NCBI GenBank assembly: GCA_965277835.1 | Contig: OZ255841.1 | Coordinates: forward strand, 1,736,001 to 1,800,000 | Source of the DNA: Arcticimaribacter sp965277835 | Lineage (GTDB): Bacteria; Bacteroidota; Bacteroidia; Flavobacteriales; Flavobacteriaceae | Direction of reading: 5' to 3' | Length of the DNA stretch: 64,000 bases | The notes under the pieces: generated by a model | Database searches by the model: none | What the model was told of the DNA's origin: nothing | The model's input: only the letters and a program-made list of their open reading frames with translations | Position numbers and translations under genes: made by a program | In this document: positions 27,648 through 36,707 of the stretch, piece after piece | Position numbering within the stretch: the first letter of the stretch is position 1 | Layout: each line of letters starts with the position of its first letter

Positions 27648-29222
27648 ATGGCAACAATTAAATCCGCTGAAGTTTCAGCAATTTTAAAAGATCAACTCGC
27701 AGGTCTCGAAACAGTAGCCTCTTTAGATGAGATAGGAACTGTTCTTGAAGTAGGAGATGGAATTGCACGTGTATATGGGCTTTCTAATGCTCAGTACGGA
27801 GAATTAGTTCGTTTTGATGATGGACTTGAAGGGATGGTTTTAAATTTAGAGGAAGATAATGTTGGGGTTGTACTTTTAGGCCCCTCCAAAGCGGTTTCGG
27901 AAGGAGACACTGTAAAACGTACTAAGCGTATTGCTTCTATTAATGTAGGAGAGAGCATCATTGGTCGTGTAGTAGATACTTTAGGAAATCCTATTGATGG
28001 ACAAGGTGCTCTTAAAGGAGAGTTATTTGAAATGCCTTTAGAACGCAAAGCACCTGGGGTTATTTATCGTCAACCAGTAAACGAACCTTTACAAACTGGA
28101 ATTAAGTCTATTGACGCAATGATTCCTGTAGGAAGAGGACAACGTGAACTAGTAATTGGTGATAGACAAACAGGAAAAACAACAGTTTGTATTGATACGA
28201 TTTTAAATCAAAAAGAATTTTATGATGCAGGTGAGCCCGTATATTGTATTTATGTGGCTATTGGACAAAAAGCATCAACTGTTGCTGGAATTGCAAAAAC
28301 ATTAGAAGATAAAGGCGCATTAGCATATACAACGATTGTTGCAGCAAATGCATCTGACCCAGCACCAATGCAAGTATATGCACCATTTGCGGGAGCAGCT
28401 ATTGGAGAATATTTTAGAGATACAGGGCGACCAGCTTTAATTATATATGATGACTTGTCAAAACAAGCTGTTGCATATCGTGAGGTTTCACTATTATTAC
28501 GCCGTCCACCAGGGCGAGAGGCTTATCCTGGGGATGTATTTTATTTACATTCTCGTTTATTAGAACGTGCAGCAAAAGTAATTGCTGATGATAATATTGC
28601 CAAAGGGATGAATGACCTCCCAGAGTCGTTAAAAGACAAAGTAAAAGGAGGAGGATCATTAACTGCTCTTCCAATTATCGAAACACAAGCAGGCGATGTT
28701 TCTGCATATATTCCAACAAATGTAATTTCAATTACTGATGGGCAGATTTTCTTAGAATCTGATTTATTCAACTCGGGAGTTCGCCCAGCTATTAATGTAG
28801 GTATATCGGTGTCGCGTGTAGGGGGTTCGGCTCAAATTAAGTCAATGAAGAAAGTGTCAGGAACTTTAAAACTCGATCAAGCACAATTTCGTGAGCTAGA
28901 AGCATTTGCCAAATTTGGATCTGACCTTGACGCAGCAACCTTAAATGTAATTGAAAAAGGACGCCGTAATGTAGAGATTTTAAAACAAGCACAAAACGAT
29001 CCTTATACAGTAGAAGACCAAACTGCAATTATCTATGCAGGGTCAAAAAATTTATTAAGGAAAGTTCCTGTAGAGAAAGTTAAATCTTTTGAGAAGAATT
29101 ATATAGAAATATTAAATAGCGAACACCGAGGTGTACTAGACACAATAAAATCGGGTAAATTAACCGATGAGGTTTTTGATACACTGAATAGTGTTGCTAA
29201 AAAAGTAGCTGCTCAATTTTAA
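27648..29222 (+). CDS. atpA: ATP synthase F1 subunit alpha
   Basis: Alpha carries the non-catalytic nucleotide sites. The 524-residue protein has the beta-barrel N-terminus, the Walker A motif GDRQTGKTTV near residues 171-180, ALIIYDDLSKQAVAYREVSLLLRRPPGREAYPG split over the alpha-specific region, and the conserved RPAINVGISVSRVGG. Nothing is missing. It follows atpH by five bases and precedes atpG by 15. Confidence 0.98.
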   Translation: MATIKSAEVSAILKDQLAGLETVASLDEIGTVLEVGDGIARVYGLSNAQYGELVRFDDGLEGMVLNLEEDNVGVVLLGPSKAVSEGDTVKRTKRIASINVGESIIGRVVDTLGNPIDGQGALKGELFEMPLERKAPGVIYRQPVNEPLQTGIKSIDAMIPVGRGQRELVIGDRQTGKTTVCIDTILNQKEFYDAGEPVYCIYVAIGQKASTVAGIAKTLEDKGALAYTTIVAANASDPAPMQVYAPFAGAAIGEYFRDTGRPALIIYDDLSKQAVAYREVSLLLRRPPGREAYPGDVFYLHSRLLERAAKVIADDNIAKGMNDLPESLKDKVKGGGSLTALPIIETQAGDVSAYIPTNVISITDGQIFLESDLFNSGVRPAINVGISVSRVGGSAQIKSMKKVSGTLKLDQAQFRELEAFAKFGSDLDAATLNVIEKGRRNVEILKQAQNDPYTVEDQTAIIYAGSKNLLRKVPVEKVKSFEKNYIEILNSEHRGVLDTIKSGKLTDEVFDTLNSVAKKVAAQF

Positions 29223-29237
29223 TAAAGACGCGTTTAT

Positions 29238-30101
29238 ATGGCTAATTTAAAAGAGATACGTAATCGAATTGCATCAGTTTCGTCAACGATGCAAATTACC
29301 TCTGCCATGAAAATGGTGTCGGCTGCTAAGCTCAAAAAAGCTCAAGATGCTATCACAGCAATGCGCCCTTATTCTGATAAACTTACAGAGTTAATTCAAA
29401 ACTTGAGTAATTCAATAGAGGGAGACACGCCAAATCCATATACAGAACAGCGCCCAGTTCAAAACATTTTAATTGTTGCAATAACTTCAAACAGAGGTCT
29501 CTGTGGAGCGTTTAATACAAATATTATTAAAGAGGCGACTAAAAAAATTCAAGTAGAGTACGCAAATAAAAATGTGCATTTAGTTACTCTTGGAAAAAAA
29601 GGGAATGATATATTACAAAAATCATTTACTGTTGAAAATAATGACAATAATATTTTTGATGATTTGAGTTTTGCAAATGCAAGTAGTATTGCCGAGTCCC
29701 TTATGCAGATGTTTACTGAGAAACGTTATGATAAAATTGAATTGATTTATAATCGATTTAAAAATGCTGCAACACAAATTATAACAACCGAAACTTTACT
29801 TCCAATTGTAGCTCAACAACAAAGCGATAATACTAATACTGTAGATTATATTTTTGAACCTACTCAAGAAGAAATTATAAGTGAATTACTTCCTAAAAGT
29901 ATAAAGCTACAGTTATTTAAAGCATTGCGAGATTCCTTTGCAAGTGAGCACGGAGCTCGTATGACGGCTATGCATAAAGCTACGGATAATGCAACTGAGC
30001 TTAGAGACCAGTTGAAATTAACTTATAATCAAGCGCGTCAAGCTGCAATTACCAACGAAATTCTTGAAATCGTTGGAGGAGCAGAAGCATTGAATTCTTA
30101 A
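29238..30101 (+). CDS. atpG: ATP synthase F1 subunit gamma
   Basis: Gamma is the central rotor shaft. The 287-residue protein begins with NLKEIRNRIASVSSTMQIT, the helix that enters the head, shows the ITSNRGLCGAFNTNI motif (about 78-92) and ends with the NQARQAAITNEILEIVGGAEA helix. No atpD or atpC follows; in Bacteroidota these two genes are usually at a separate locus, so this is not a deletion. Confidence 0.97.
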   Translation: MANLKEIRNRIASVSSTMQITSAMKMVSAAKLKKAQDAITAMRPYSDKLTELIQNLSNSIEGDTPNPYTEQRPVQNILIVAITSNRGLCGAFNTNIIKEATKKIQVEYANKNVHLVTLGKKGNDILQKSFTVENNDNNIFDDLSFANASSIAESLMQMFTEKRYDKIELIYNRFKNAATQIITTETLLPIVAQQQSDNTNTVDYIFEPTQEEIISELLPKSIKLQLFKALRDSFASEHGARMTAMHKATDNATELRDQLKLTYNQARQAAITNEILEIVGGAEALNS

Positions 30102-30150
30102 AAATTGAGATATACACGTTGTTGTGTACAGTTTCCATAATTAAATTTCA

Positions 30151-30831
30151 TTATTTCATTTCAGTTTCTAAAACTGGTGAATTCAATCCTTTGAAAATTA
30201 ACCAAAGGGGAAGGATTAGTTGAATGAGTCCTATTGGGAGAAGCATATTCATACTTATACTATTTCCTAAAATCGAAGATAATATTTCAATAAACATTAG
30301 GATTACGGCTATTATCCCAACAACTGAAATGATTTTCGGAATTAATTTAGATACGTACAATGTATAGTATAAAATAAAAACTGGGAAACAAGAAATGAGT
30401 AAACTCAAGTAGTGCGTCCACCAATGTTTTTTATAAATTACATTACCCAAAGTATTTAATATACCAGTATCATCAGTTCCACTTTTAATATACTCTAGAC
30501 TTAATTCTAGCATAAGTAGAACACTAACATTGTCAATAAATATAGCTATAAAGCTTAATATGCTAAATGCCAAATATAAAAATGCCGCAGTGATACTGTG
30601 TTTTTTAAAAATCGGCAATAAAATTGTAGCTATAACAATAGAAATTATACCACTTAAAAATAAAAGTAAAATCGAAGTAATGATTTTATTTGAGTTTGCA
30701 GAAGTGATAGTTAGAAAATTGTCTGAAAATAATATAGAACCTTGTAAAAATTGATAGACTATAATGCCTATTGCAAAAATGAATAGAAACAATAGTCCTA
30801 CAAGCTTTTCAGTTTTTTTATTTGATTTCAT
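30151..30831 (-). CDS. DUF4386-like membrane protein
   Basis: The 226-residue protein has six hydrophobic segments and the family-like opening KKTEKLVGLLFLFIFAIGI. Segment spacing, the acidic loop SGTDDTGILNTLG and the final FKGLNSP resemble DUF4386 proteins, whose function is unknown. It is convergent with atpG and 38 bases downstream of the amidohydrolase gene on the same strand, so the two may be co-transcribed. Confidence 0.7.
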   Translation of the reverse strand: MKSNKKTEKLVGLLFLFIFAIGIIVYQFLQGSILFSDNFLTITSANSNKIITSILLLFLSGIISIVIATILLPIFKKHSITAAFLYLAFSILSFIAIFIDNVSVLLMLELSLEYIKSGTDDTGILNTLGNVIYKKHWWTHYLSLLISCFPVFILYYTLYVSKLIPKIISVVGIIAVILMFIEILSSILGNSISMNMLLPIGLIQLILPLWLIFKGLNSPVLETEMK

Positions 30832-30869
30832 ATTTTGATTATTTGATGTGATTTGGTTTGTCTTTGTAG

Positions 30870-32399
30870 TTATTCTTTTGAGATTAAATTTGTAATATCT
30901 TTTTTCCGACTCGAATTATTTGCTTGTTTTACCAGTTGTAGAATATTATCTAAGAATTCTCTATCTAGTATTCGACCATTCAAGATTACCTGATTAATTG
31001 ACCGTGTATTCTCAATATTATTTAAAGGGTTCTTTTCTAAAATTACCAAGTTAGCAGTATAGTTTTTTTCAATCTTCCCAGATTTAATGCCTAACCACTC
31101 TGCAGGTGTCAAGGTAGCTGCACGGAGAACATCAGAATTCGACATACCTATTTTATGGAGTGCCTTTAATTCATCATGTAATGAAAACCCAGGGACTTTT
31201 ATAGAAAGATTAGCATCCGTCCCAACTAAGATTTTAACTCCTCGTTTGCTTAGGTTTTTTCCGACCCTTTGGCAAGCTTCTATGTATATCTTCCAATAAT
31301 CTCCTCTTCCTATACTTTCTTCTTCAGTTAAACCATTCGGAAAACGAACTCTATTTACATCTGGTAACCATCCTAATCCGCCCTGTGGTGTTAATAAATG
31401 TCCTTCAATAATACCTGGGTTTGCGTATTCCAATTCAACCTCATTCAATATGGTTTCTAAATCGGTTTTTTGTCTGTATAGACTCTCCATTCCCCATAAA
31501 GTCGAAGTTATTGCAATATTCTTTTTAATTAAAGCTTGTGCAATTGAATCGCTTTTTTCATCAATAAAATTTAGAAAAGCCTCTTTATCATTTCTGAAAT
31601 GACCAAATTCTCTGTTAAGTGCGTTCATTATTTCTTCAAAATGAGTAACCTCTCTTTGATTGCTTTTCCAAAGGTCAGAAAACTCGACATTAAAAGGAAT
31701 ATGTCCAATCATATCCATCCCTAATGAGTCCGAAATTTCAGATATTGATTTATAGCATTCTTTATTTAAATGACTGTAAATTTTTATGCCATCATATCCC
31801 ATTTTATAATACTCAATTACTTTCTTTTTTGCATCCGCTGCATTCGTTGTGTTTTCAAACCCTTGAGTATAACTCATAAACCATCCTTGTATGAAACTAA
31901 AACTACCAAAGCGAGGAGAAGCAACATAAATAGAGGGTCCTATTCTGCCGTTCATTATCTCTTCTTTCCAGCGTAAATGCTCCTGTTCGCCAATCATTTC
32001 TCTTATATGCGTAATTCCGTTAGCAACGTAAAGAAGTAAATCATTTGGACTTTTAAATAGGTGTACATGTGAATCAATTAGCCCAGGGATCAAATACTTT
32101 CCTTCTCCATTAATGATTATAGCATCATCTAAAATACTTGGAATGCTGTCAACCTTAATGATTATTCCATCTTTGATAGTTACTGTGTGCTTTTCTAGAA
32201 AACTGTTCCCATCTTTTGATAAAACACTAATGTTATTAATTATTATAGGTTGACGGGGAGTAGCTAGATTTTTTACCTCTACTTCTTTAGTATTACCTCC
32301 GTACAAAGTTTTTAACCCGTGGTTACTATAAATAATTAAAAAAATTAGTACTGCAGAAAACAACAATAAACTGTATTTGATGATTTTTCTTTTCCTCAT
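30870..32399 (-). CDS. Membrane-anchored metal-dependent amidohydrolase (imidazolonepropionase-like)
   Basis: From ATG 32399 the protein has 509 residues and an N-terminal membrane anchor or uncleaved signal (IIKYSLLLFSAVLIFLIIY). The amidohydrolase metal ligands are visible: HVHLFKSP after the first barrel strand (HxH), a lysine in GYDGIKIYSHL that could be carbamylated, His in MIGHIPFNVEF, His in EVTHFEE and Asp in ILVGTDANLS. The C-terminal NPLNNIENTRSINQVILNGR strand closes the composite beta-sandwich. The substrate (a peptide, cyclic amide or similar) cannot be read from sequence. The TTG at 32417 is a less likely start. Confidence 0.88.
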   Translation of the reverse strand: MRKRKIIKYSLLLFSAVLIFLIIYSNHGLKTLYGGNTKEVEVKNLATPRQPIIINNISVLSKDGNSFLEKHTVTIKDGIIIKVDSIPSILDDAIIINGEGKYLIPGLIDSHVHLFKSPNDLLLYVANGITHIREMIGEQEHLRWKEEIMNGRIGPSIYVASPRFGSFSFIQGWFMSYTQGFENTTNAADAKKKVIEYYKMGYDGIKIYSHLNKECYKSISEISDSLGMDMIGHIPFNVEFSDLWKSNQREVTHFEEIMNALNREFGHFRNDKEAFLNFIDEKSDSIAQALIKKNIAITSTLWGMESLYRQKTDLETILNEVELEYANPGIIEGHLLTPQGGLGWLPDVNRVRFPNGLTEEESIGRGDYWKIYIEACQRVGKNLSKRGVKILVGTDANLSIKVPGFSLHDELKALHKIGMSNSDVLRAATLTPAEWLGIKSGKIEKNYTANLVILEKNPLNNIENTRSINQVILNGRILDREFLDNILQLVKQANNSSRKKDITNLISKE

Positions 32400-32593
32400 T
32401 TTTCTAATTAAATACAACGTGACTGTGTAGGAAAGCCGCGTGAATGAATACGTAATTTAGTAAAAAAAACCGAACAGAAAACCCTTAAGTGTTTTCGCTA
32501 AATATTTACTTCAATACAACATCTAGTTACAGATAGCCGTATCTATAATATGAAGAACGGTTTGGCGAACTTCGGTTTAATACAGTTTAGTTT

Positions 32594-32734
32594 TTATTGA
32601 CAAAATTTTATTCCTTTATAGTTAATTTTATTAGCAATCTCTTTCTCTTTGAATGAAGAAAAAGCCTCATCAATTCTTTGTTGATTATTAGAACCAATAA
32701 TTGAAAATGTTAAAAAAACTAAAAAATTAGTTAC
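32594..32734 (-). pseudogene. Possible remnant of a gene C-terminus
   Basis: On the minus strand 46 sense codons run from just after a stop to TAA at 32594-32596 without any ATG. The last 35 read like real protein (GSNNQQRIDEAFSSF, KEKEIANKIN, ending GIKFCQ), with helix-like spacing of hydrophobic residues. The upstream part merges into the A/T-rich operators of blaI, so the rest of the gene is gone. I recognise no family. Confidence 0.3.
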
Positions 32735-32752
32735 TCAACTAAAAAAATAGTT
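32717..32752 (+). promoter_or_regulatory. Two palindromic operators in front of blaI
   Basis: AACTAAAAAATTAGTT (32717-32732) and AACTAAAAAAATAGTT (32737-32752) share the arms AACTA/TAGTT and start exactly 20 bases apart, two turns of the helix. They end where the -7 element TATGTTTG (32752-32759) begins. BlaI/MecI repressors bind such ACTA/TAGT-type dyads as dimers, so autoregulation is likely. Confidence 0.65.
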
Positions 32753-32759
32753 ATGTTTG
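32752..32759 (+). promoter_or_regulatory. -7 promoter element TATGTTTG of blaI
   Basis: A perfect TAnnTTTG match 29 bases upstream of the ATG at 32789. It overlaps the alternative ATG at 32753, which therefore would lie at or before the transcription start and is unlikely to be used. Confidence 0.5.
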
Positions 32760-32788
32760 TTTTGTATTTAAAACAAGCTGAATTTAAA

Positions 32789-33148
32789 ATGAAAAAATTA
32801 ACCAATAAAGAAGAAGAAATACTTAAAATTTTGTGGCGCCTTGACAAGGCTTTTGTTAAAGAAATTCAAGCTGAGTTTAAAAATAACCCGCCACACTATA
32901 ATACGCTTTCTACAATGGTCCGAAACTTAGAAGAGAAGGGCTATGTATCTCATTTTGCTTTTGGGAACACACATCAATACTACCCACTGATAAAAAAAGA
33001 AGACTATCGAAAGCGTTTTGTGAATGCAACTTTAGACGAATACTTTAGTAATTCTTATAAAAGCCTTGTAACGGCATTTGCCCAAGAGGAGAAGATAAGT
33101 ATTAAGGAATTAAAGGAAATTATAAACCAAATAGAAAATAAAGAATAA
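32789..33148 (+). CDS. BlaI/MecI-family transcriptional repressor
   Basis: The 119-residue protein from ATG 32789 has the winged-helix pattern of BlaI: KLTNKEEEILKILWRLDKAFVKEI, then NPPHYNTLSTMVRNLEEKGYV as the recognition helix region and SHFAFGNTHQYYPLIKKEDY as the wing, with a C-terminal dimerisation helix. It overlaps the M56 peptidase gene by one base (TAATG). In the known systems the peptidase partner inactivates the repressor; here the pair is probably a two-gene sensor circuit controlling itself through the operators at 32717-32752. No beta-lactamase gene is near. Confidence 0.92.
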   Translation: MKKLTNKEEEILKILWRLDKAFVKEIQAEFKNNPPHYNTLSTMVRNLEEKGYVSHFAFGNTHQYYPLIKKEDYRKRFVNATLDEYFSNSYKSLVTAFAQEEKISIKELKEIINQIENKE

Positions 33149-35031
33149 TGGAATCTTTACCACTATACCTTCTTAAAAGCGCAGTAATATTAGCTTTATT
33201 TTTTACTTGCTTTAAACTCTTTCTGAGTAGAGAAACTTTTTTTATAAATAATCGTTGGTACCTACAACTAGGAATTCTTATAAGTATAGCACTTCCTTTA
33301 ATGGTTATTAAACGCTATATAGAAATTGAAGAAGCACCATCTACTATATGGACTAATATTCCAGTATCAAATTTATCCGTAGGTTTTGAAGAGCCTACTT
33401 GGAACTGGATTACCTTGTTCTTGCAAATATATTTTGTTGGGATACTTTTTATGTGCCTGCGTTTACTATATCAAGGCTTGTGTATAGTTCAATTAATTCG
33501 TTCTGGGGAAAAGTATAGAGAAAATAATTTCACTCATGTAGTGGTCAAAAAAAAGGTGTTGCCTTTTTCTTTTTTCAATTATATCGTTTATAACCCAACT
33601 CAACATACAGAATCAGATTTAGAAATTATATTGACTCACGAGAAAATGCATTGCAGAGGATGGCATAGTCTTGATATACTTGGGTCTCAACTTTTTTTAA
33701 TTTTTCAATGGTTTAATCCTTTTGCATGGCTGTATCAAAAAACAATAGCTCAAAATATTGAGTATTTAGCAGATACTGCGGCACTTAAGCAGGTACGTTG
33801 TAAAAAAAACTATCAATATGTACTATTAGATTTAGCTGTTGGAACTCAAAAGCTATCAATTATTAACCCTTTTTATAATTCATTAATTAAAAGTCGAATT
33901 TTTATGTTAAACAAGAAAAAATCTACCTCAAAAAATTATTGGAAACTATTACCAGTAATACCGTTAATAGTATTGTTTGTAATGCTATTTAACACAGAAA
34001 CTGTAGCACAAACTAAAAAAGTAGAACGTGTTGAACAACAAAAAACTCTTTTTGTTGCCAAGATTGATAAAAATACTATTGATGCCGACTTAGAAAAAAA
34101 GAGTCAAACTTTTAAAGATAAAGGAGTTGACCTTCAATTTAAAAAAATAAAGCGAAATAAAGCTGGTGAGATAACAGGTATTAGAGCAACATATAAAACC
34201 TCAGAAGGTAAAAAAGGGCAATATATTGTAGATGATACAAATGCAATAAATCCGTTTCAAGTACGTGCTCAGTTTGATGGAGACAAGGTTAGCGAAATTA
34301 AATTTACAGGAACATCTACACGTTTAGCACCTCCTTCTCGACCAGCATCTCCAGCACCTCCAAATGCTCCAGCGTCACCGTCACCTTCAAAAGTTCAAAA
34401 ACGAGTTGTAGTAACAGCTAATCCTTCAGGTAGGTCAAGAGTTAAAGTTATTTCTTCGGGAGAAGATGAGGACTCAATAGAAGAAGAAAACACGTTTGTT
34501 ATAGATGACGAAGAGTTTAGTTGGGTTGAAGAAGCTATTGAAGAAGGAGAAGAAGCAAGAGTTGTGGTTGAACTATTGGGAGATGATATTGTGAAGTTTA
34601 AAGGAGTGGCAGACTCGTTGAGAGCACACTTTATAAAAGGACATTCGGGGCATGCATATTTTTTAGAAGATTTTGACCCTTCAGAAATGTCCAAAATAAT
34701 TATAAAAGACTTTGATATAGATGCGGATAGCTTAAGAAAAACGATTCGTAAAAGAATTAAAATAAAAGGTCATGGAAAAAATAAAGACGGGAATGTTTTT
34801 GTGTTTTCGGGAGAGCCGAACGAAGAAAATGAATTTTTCTTTGAATCTAATGGAGAAGCTCCACAACCTATTATAATTAAAGATGGGGAAGAAATCGAGA
34901 ATATTGAGGGTCTAAGCGGAGACGAGATAGAGAGTATTTCTGTTTTGAAAGGAAAGAAAGCAGTTGAAAAATATGGCTCTAAAGGAATTTTTGGTGTAAT
35001 AGAAATTAAAGGTAAAAAAGATAAAGAATAA
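33148..35031 (+). CDS. BlaR1/MecR1-like M56 membrane metallopeptidase with TonB-plug-like tail
   Basis: The 627-residue protein has membrane segments near residues 8-28, 38-58, 88-110 and about 267-285, with the zinc motif HEKMH at 164-168 in the cytoplasmic loop and a second glutamate in QNIEYLADTAAL. The region after the last membrane segment is not a penicillin-binding domain: it starts TVAQTKK, passes through a Pro/Ala/Ser-rich linker (about 391-410) and acidic stretches, and ends with SISVLKGKKAVEKYGSKG, the motif of the TonB-receptor plug domain. In Bacteroidota such M56 proteins are common. The periplasmic tail probably senses or binds something in the envelope. The terminator at 35061-35099 closes the operon. 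Confidence 0.88.
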   Translation: MESLPLYLLKSAVILALFFTCFKLFLSRETFFINNRWYLQLGILISIALPLMVIKRYIEIEEAPSTIWTNIPVSNLSVGFEEPTWNWITLFLQIYFVGILFMCLRLLYQGLCIVQLIRSGEKYRENNFTHVVVKKKVLPFSFFNYIVYNPTQHTESDLEIILTHEKMHCRGWHSLDILGSQLFLIFQWFNPFAWLYQKTIAQNIEYLADTAALKQVRCKKNYQYVLLDLAVGTQKLSIINPFYNSLIKSRIFMLNKKKSTSKNYWKLLPVIPLIVLFVMLFNTETVAQTKKVERVEQQKTLFVAKIDKNTIDADLEKKSQTFKDKGVDLQFKKIKRNKAGEITGIRATYKTSEGKKGQYIVDDTNAINPFQVRAQFDGDKVSEIKFTGTSTRLAPPSRPASPAPPNAPASPSPSKVQKRVVVTANPSGRSRVKVISSGEDEDSIEEENTFVIDDEEFSWVEEAIEEGEEARVVVELLGDDIVKFKGVADSLRAHFIKGHSGHAYFLEDFDPSEMSKIIIKDFDIDADSLRKTIRKRIKIKGHGKNKDGNVFVFSGEPNEENEFFFESNGEAPQPIIIKDGEEIENIEGLSGDEIESISVLKGKKAVEKYGSKGIFGVIEIKGKKDKE

Positions 35032-35060
35032 CAATAGCTTTCATTTAAATAAGTGTTTTT

Positions 35061-35099
35061 AAACCCTGTGTCTGTTTTAGCAGTACACAGGGTTTTTTT
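35061..35099 (+). terminator. Rho-independent terminator after the blaI-M56 operon
   Basis: An 11-base perfect stem (35061-35071 with 35085-35095) with a 13-base loop is followed directly by a T-run to 35099. It lies 30 bases after the M56 stop codon. Confidence 0.88.
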
Positions 35100-35243
35100 A
35101 GGGTTTGATATATGATACTTCTTAAAGATAAAACCCTATTTGACTGACAAAGAATTATAAGATTTTAAGTTTCTTGGCGTTATACTTTCATTAAGAGTTT
35201 ATATTTAGCTTTTTCGTATTTTTAAAGAGTTAAAAAAACAACT

Positions 35244-35678
35244 ATGTTAACAGTGCCTATTATTAATGAAAGTTCGTATGAACTCCCAACTTTTGCAACA
35301 GCAAATTCGGCAGGAGTAGATCTTCGAGCGCACTTAGGAAGCTCAATTACGCTTCGTCCTTTAGAACGGCGAGTTATTGGTACAGGGCTTAAAATAGCTT
35401 TGCCCAATGGGTATGAAGCCCAAGTTCGTCCTCGAAGCGGATTAGCGGCTAAATATGGAATAAGTGTTTTAAATTCGCCAGGCACTATTGATGCAGATTA
35501 TCGAGGCGAAATAGGGGTTATATTAGTAAACCTTTCTAATGAAGATTTTATAGTAAACCCAGGCGAAAGAATAGCACAGTTAGTAATTGCAAAATATGAA
35601 CAAATTTCATGGCAGCTTCAAGAAACTTTGGATAGCACAGAGCGTAATGATGGAGGTTTTGGAAGTACAGGAAAATAA
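35244..35678 (+). CDS. dut: dUTP diphosphatase
   Basis: Dut hydrolyses dUTP to dUMP and keeps uracil out of DNA. The 144-residue trimeric-type enzyme shows the motifs in order: ANSAGVDLRA (motif 1), RPRSGLAAK (motif 2), GTIDADYRGEIGV with the catalytic aspartate (motif 3), GERIAQLVI (motif 4) and the flexible C-terminal ERNDGGFGSTGK (motif 5). It starts a plus-strand operon with the nucleotidyltransferase nine bases downstream. Confidence 0.97.
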   Translation: MLTVPIINESSYELPTFATANSAGVDLRAHLGSSITLRPLERRVIGTGLKIALPNGYEAQVRPRSGLAAKYGISVLNSPGTIDADYRGEIGVILVNLSNEDFIVNPGERIAQLVIAKYEQISWQLQETLDSTERNDGGFGSTGK

Positions 35679-35687
35679 GATTGTTGT

Positions 35688-36707
35688 ATGAAAATAATAG
35701 TTCCAATGGCGGGGAGAGGCTCTCGGCTTCGTCCACACACATTAACTACTCCAAAGCCTTTAGTTGCAGTTGCAGGGATACCTATTGTAGAACAATTAGT
35801 AAAAGAGATTGTAAATGTAGTTCAACAACCTATCGAAGAAGTGGCCTTTATTATTGGAGACCCTACTTTTTTTGGAGATGAGGTTTGCGAGCAATTAACA
35901 AAAATCGCATCTGATGTTGGCGCAAAAGCAACGATTTATAGGCAATTAGAACCTTTGGGGACAGGGCATGCAATTATGTGTGCAGAACCTTCTCTTTCGG
36001 GGCCTGCAATAGTCGCTTATGCCGATACAATTATTAGGGCTAAATTTACTTTAGACCCAAATGCAGATGCTATTATTTGGACAATGAAAGTTGAAGACCC
36101 AGAAAACTATGGGGTTGTTCAATTAAATGAACAAAATGAGATTATCGAGTTAATAGAAAAATCTCAAAAATTTGTTTCAGATTTAGCTGTAATAGGAATA
36201 TATTATTTCAAAGAAATTGAAAAGCTAAAGAACGCTCTTAGCCATGTATTAAGTAAAAAACTCACTGCAGGGAGAGGTGAATATTTTATTAATGATGGGA
36301 TTAAGAGTATGATAGCGGCAGGGGATTTATTTTTGGTAGGCGAAGTTGATGAATGGATGGACTGTGGGAATAAACAAATAATTTTAAAAACGAATTCTAA
36401 AGTATTAGAGTTATTAGAAAAGGAAGGCAAAGAGATGATACATTCATCAGCTATTTTAGAAAACACAACAATAATTCCTCCTTGTTTTATAGGCTCAAAG
36501 GCACATCTTAAAAATGTAACCTTAGGTCCGGGTGTTTCGGTAGGAGATGAAACCATTATTGAAAACTCATCAATAGCACATAGTCTAATACAAGATAAAA
36601 GTCATATTTCAAATGCAAAATTGCACAATGCGATGATAGGAAACCATGTAATATATGACGGAAATTTCACTCAAATTAGTTTGGGAGATTATACAGAGAT
36701 AATATGA
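35688..36707 (+). CDS. Sugar-phosphate nucleotidyltransferase with left-handed beta-helix tail
   Basis: The 339-residue protein opens with the NTP-transferase signature IIVPMAGRGSRLRPHTLTTPKPL and has the metal-binding YADTI (about 106-110) and ENYGVVQL motifs of the RmlA/GalU-like fold. The C-terminal 90 residues are hexapeptide-like (IIPPCFIGSKAHLKNVTLGPGVSVGD), which suggests a trimeric arrangement like GlmU or MurNAc/GlcNAc nucleotidyltransferases. The sugar is not identifiable. Its stop overlaps the start of the next gene by four bases (ATGA). Confidence 0.88.
   Translation: MKIIVPMAGRGSRLRPHTLTTPKPLVAVAGIPIVEQLVKEIVNVVQQPIEEVAFIIGDPTFFGDEVCEQLTKIASDVGAKATIYRQLEPLGTGHAIMCAEPSLSGPAIVAYADTIIRAKFTLDPNADAIIWTMKVEDPENYGVVQLNEQNEIIELIEKSQKFVSDLAVIGIYYFKEIEKLKNALSHVLSKKLTAGRGEYFINDGIKSMIAAGDLFLVGEVDEWMDCGNKQIILKTNSKVLELLEKEGKEMIHSSAILENTTIIPPCFIGSKAHLKNVTLGPGVSVGDETIIENSSIAHSLIQDKSHISNAKLHNAMIGNHVIYDGNFTQISLGDYTEII

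Larger units (their letters stand above)
32400..32788. other. Divergent regulatory region between the amidohydrolase gene and blaI
   Basis: The gap holds the two palindromic operators and the -7 element of blaI at its right end. In the middle is an open minus-strand stretch (32594-32734) that looks like the decayed C-terminus of a gene. A 20-base imperfect palindrome at 32477-32496 (arms GAAAAC and GTTTTC around CTTAAG) lies about 80 bases upstream of the amidohydrolase start and could be an operator or an old terminator. Confidence 0.5.

Noticed and set aside
29238..30150. Missing atpD and atpC taken as a deletion
   Set aside because: A separate atpDC locus is normal for Bacteroidota.
32753..32788. 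Upstream ATG as the start of blaI
   Set aside because: It lies inside the -7 element TATGTTTG; the family N-terminus KKLTNKEEEIL begins at the ATG at 32789.
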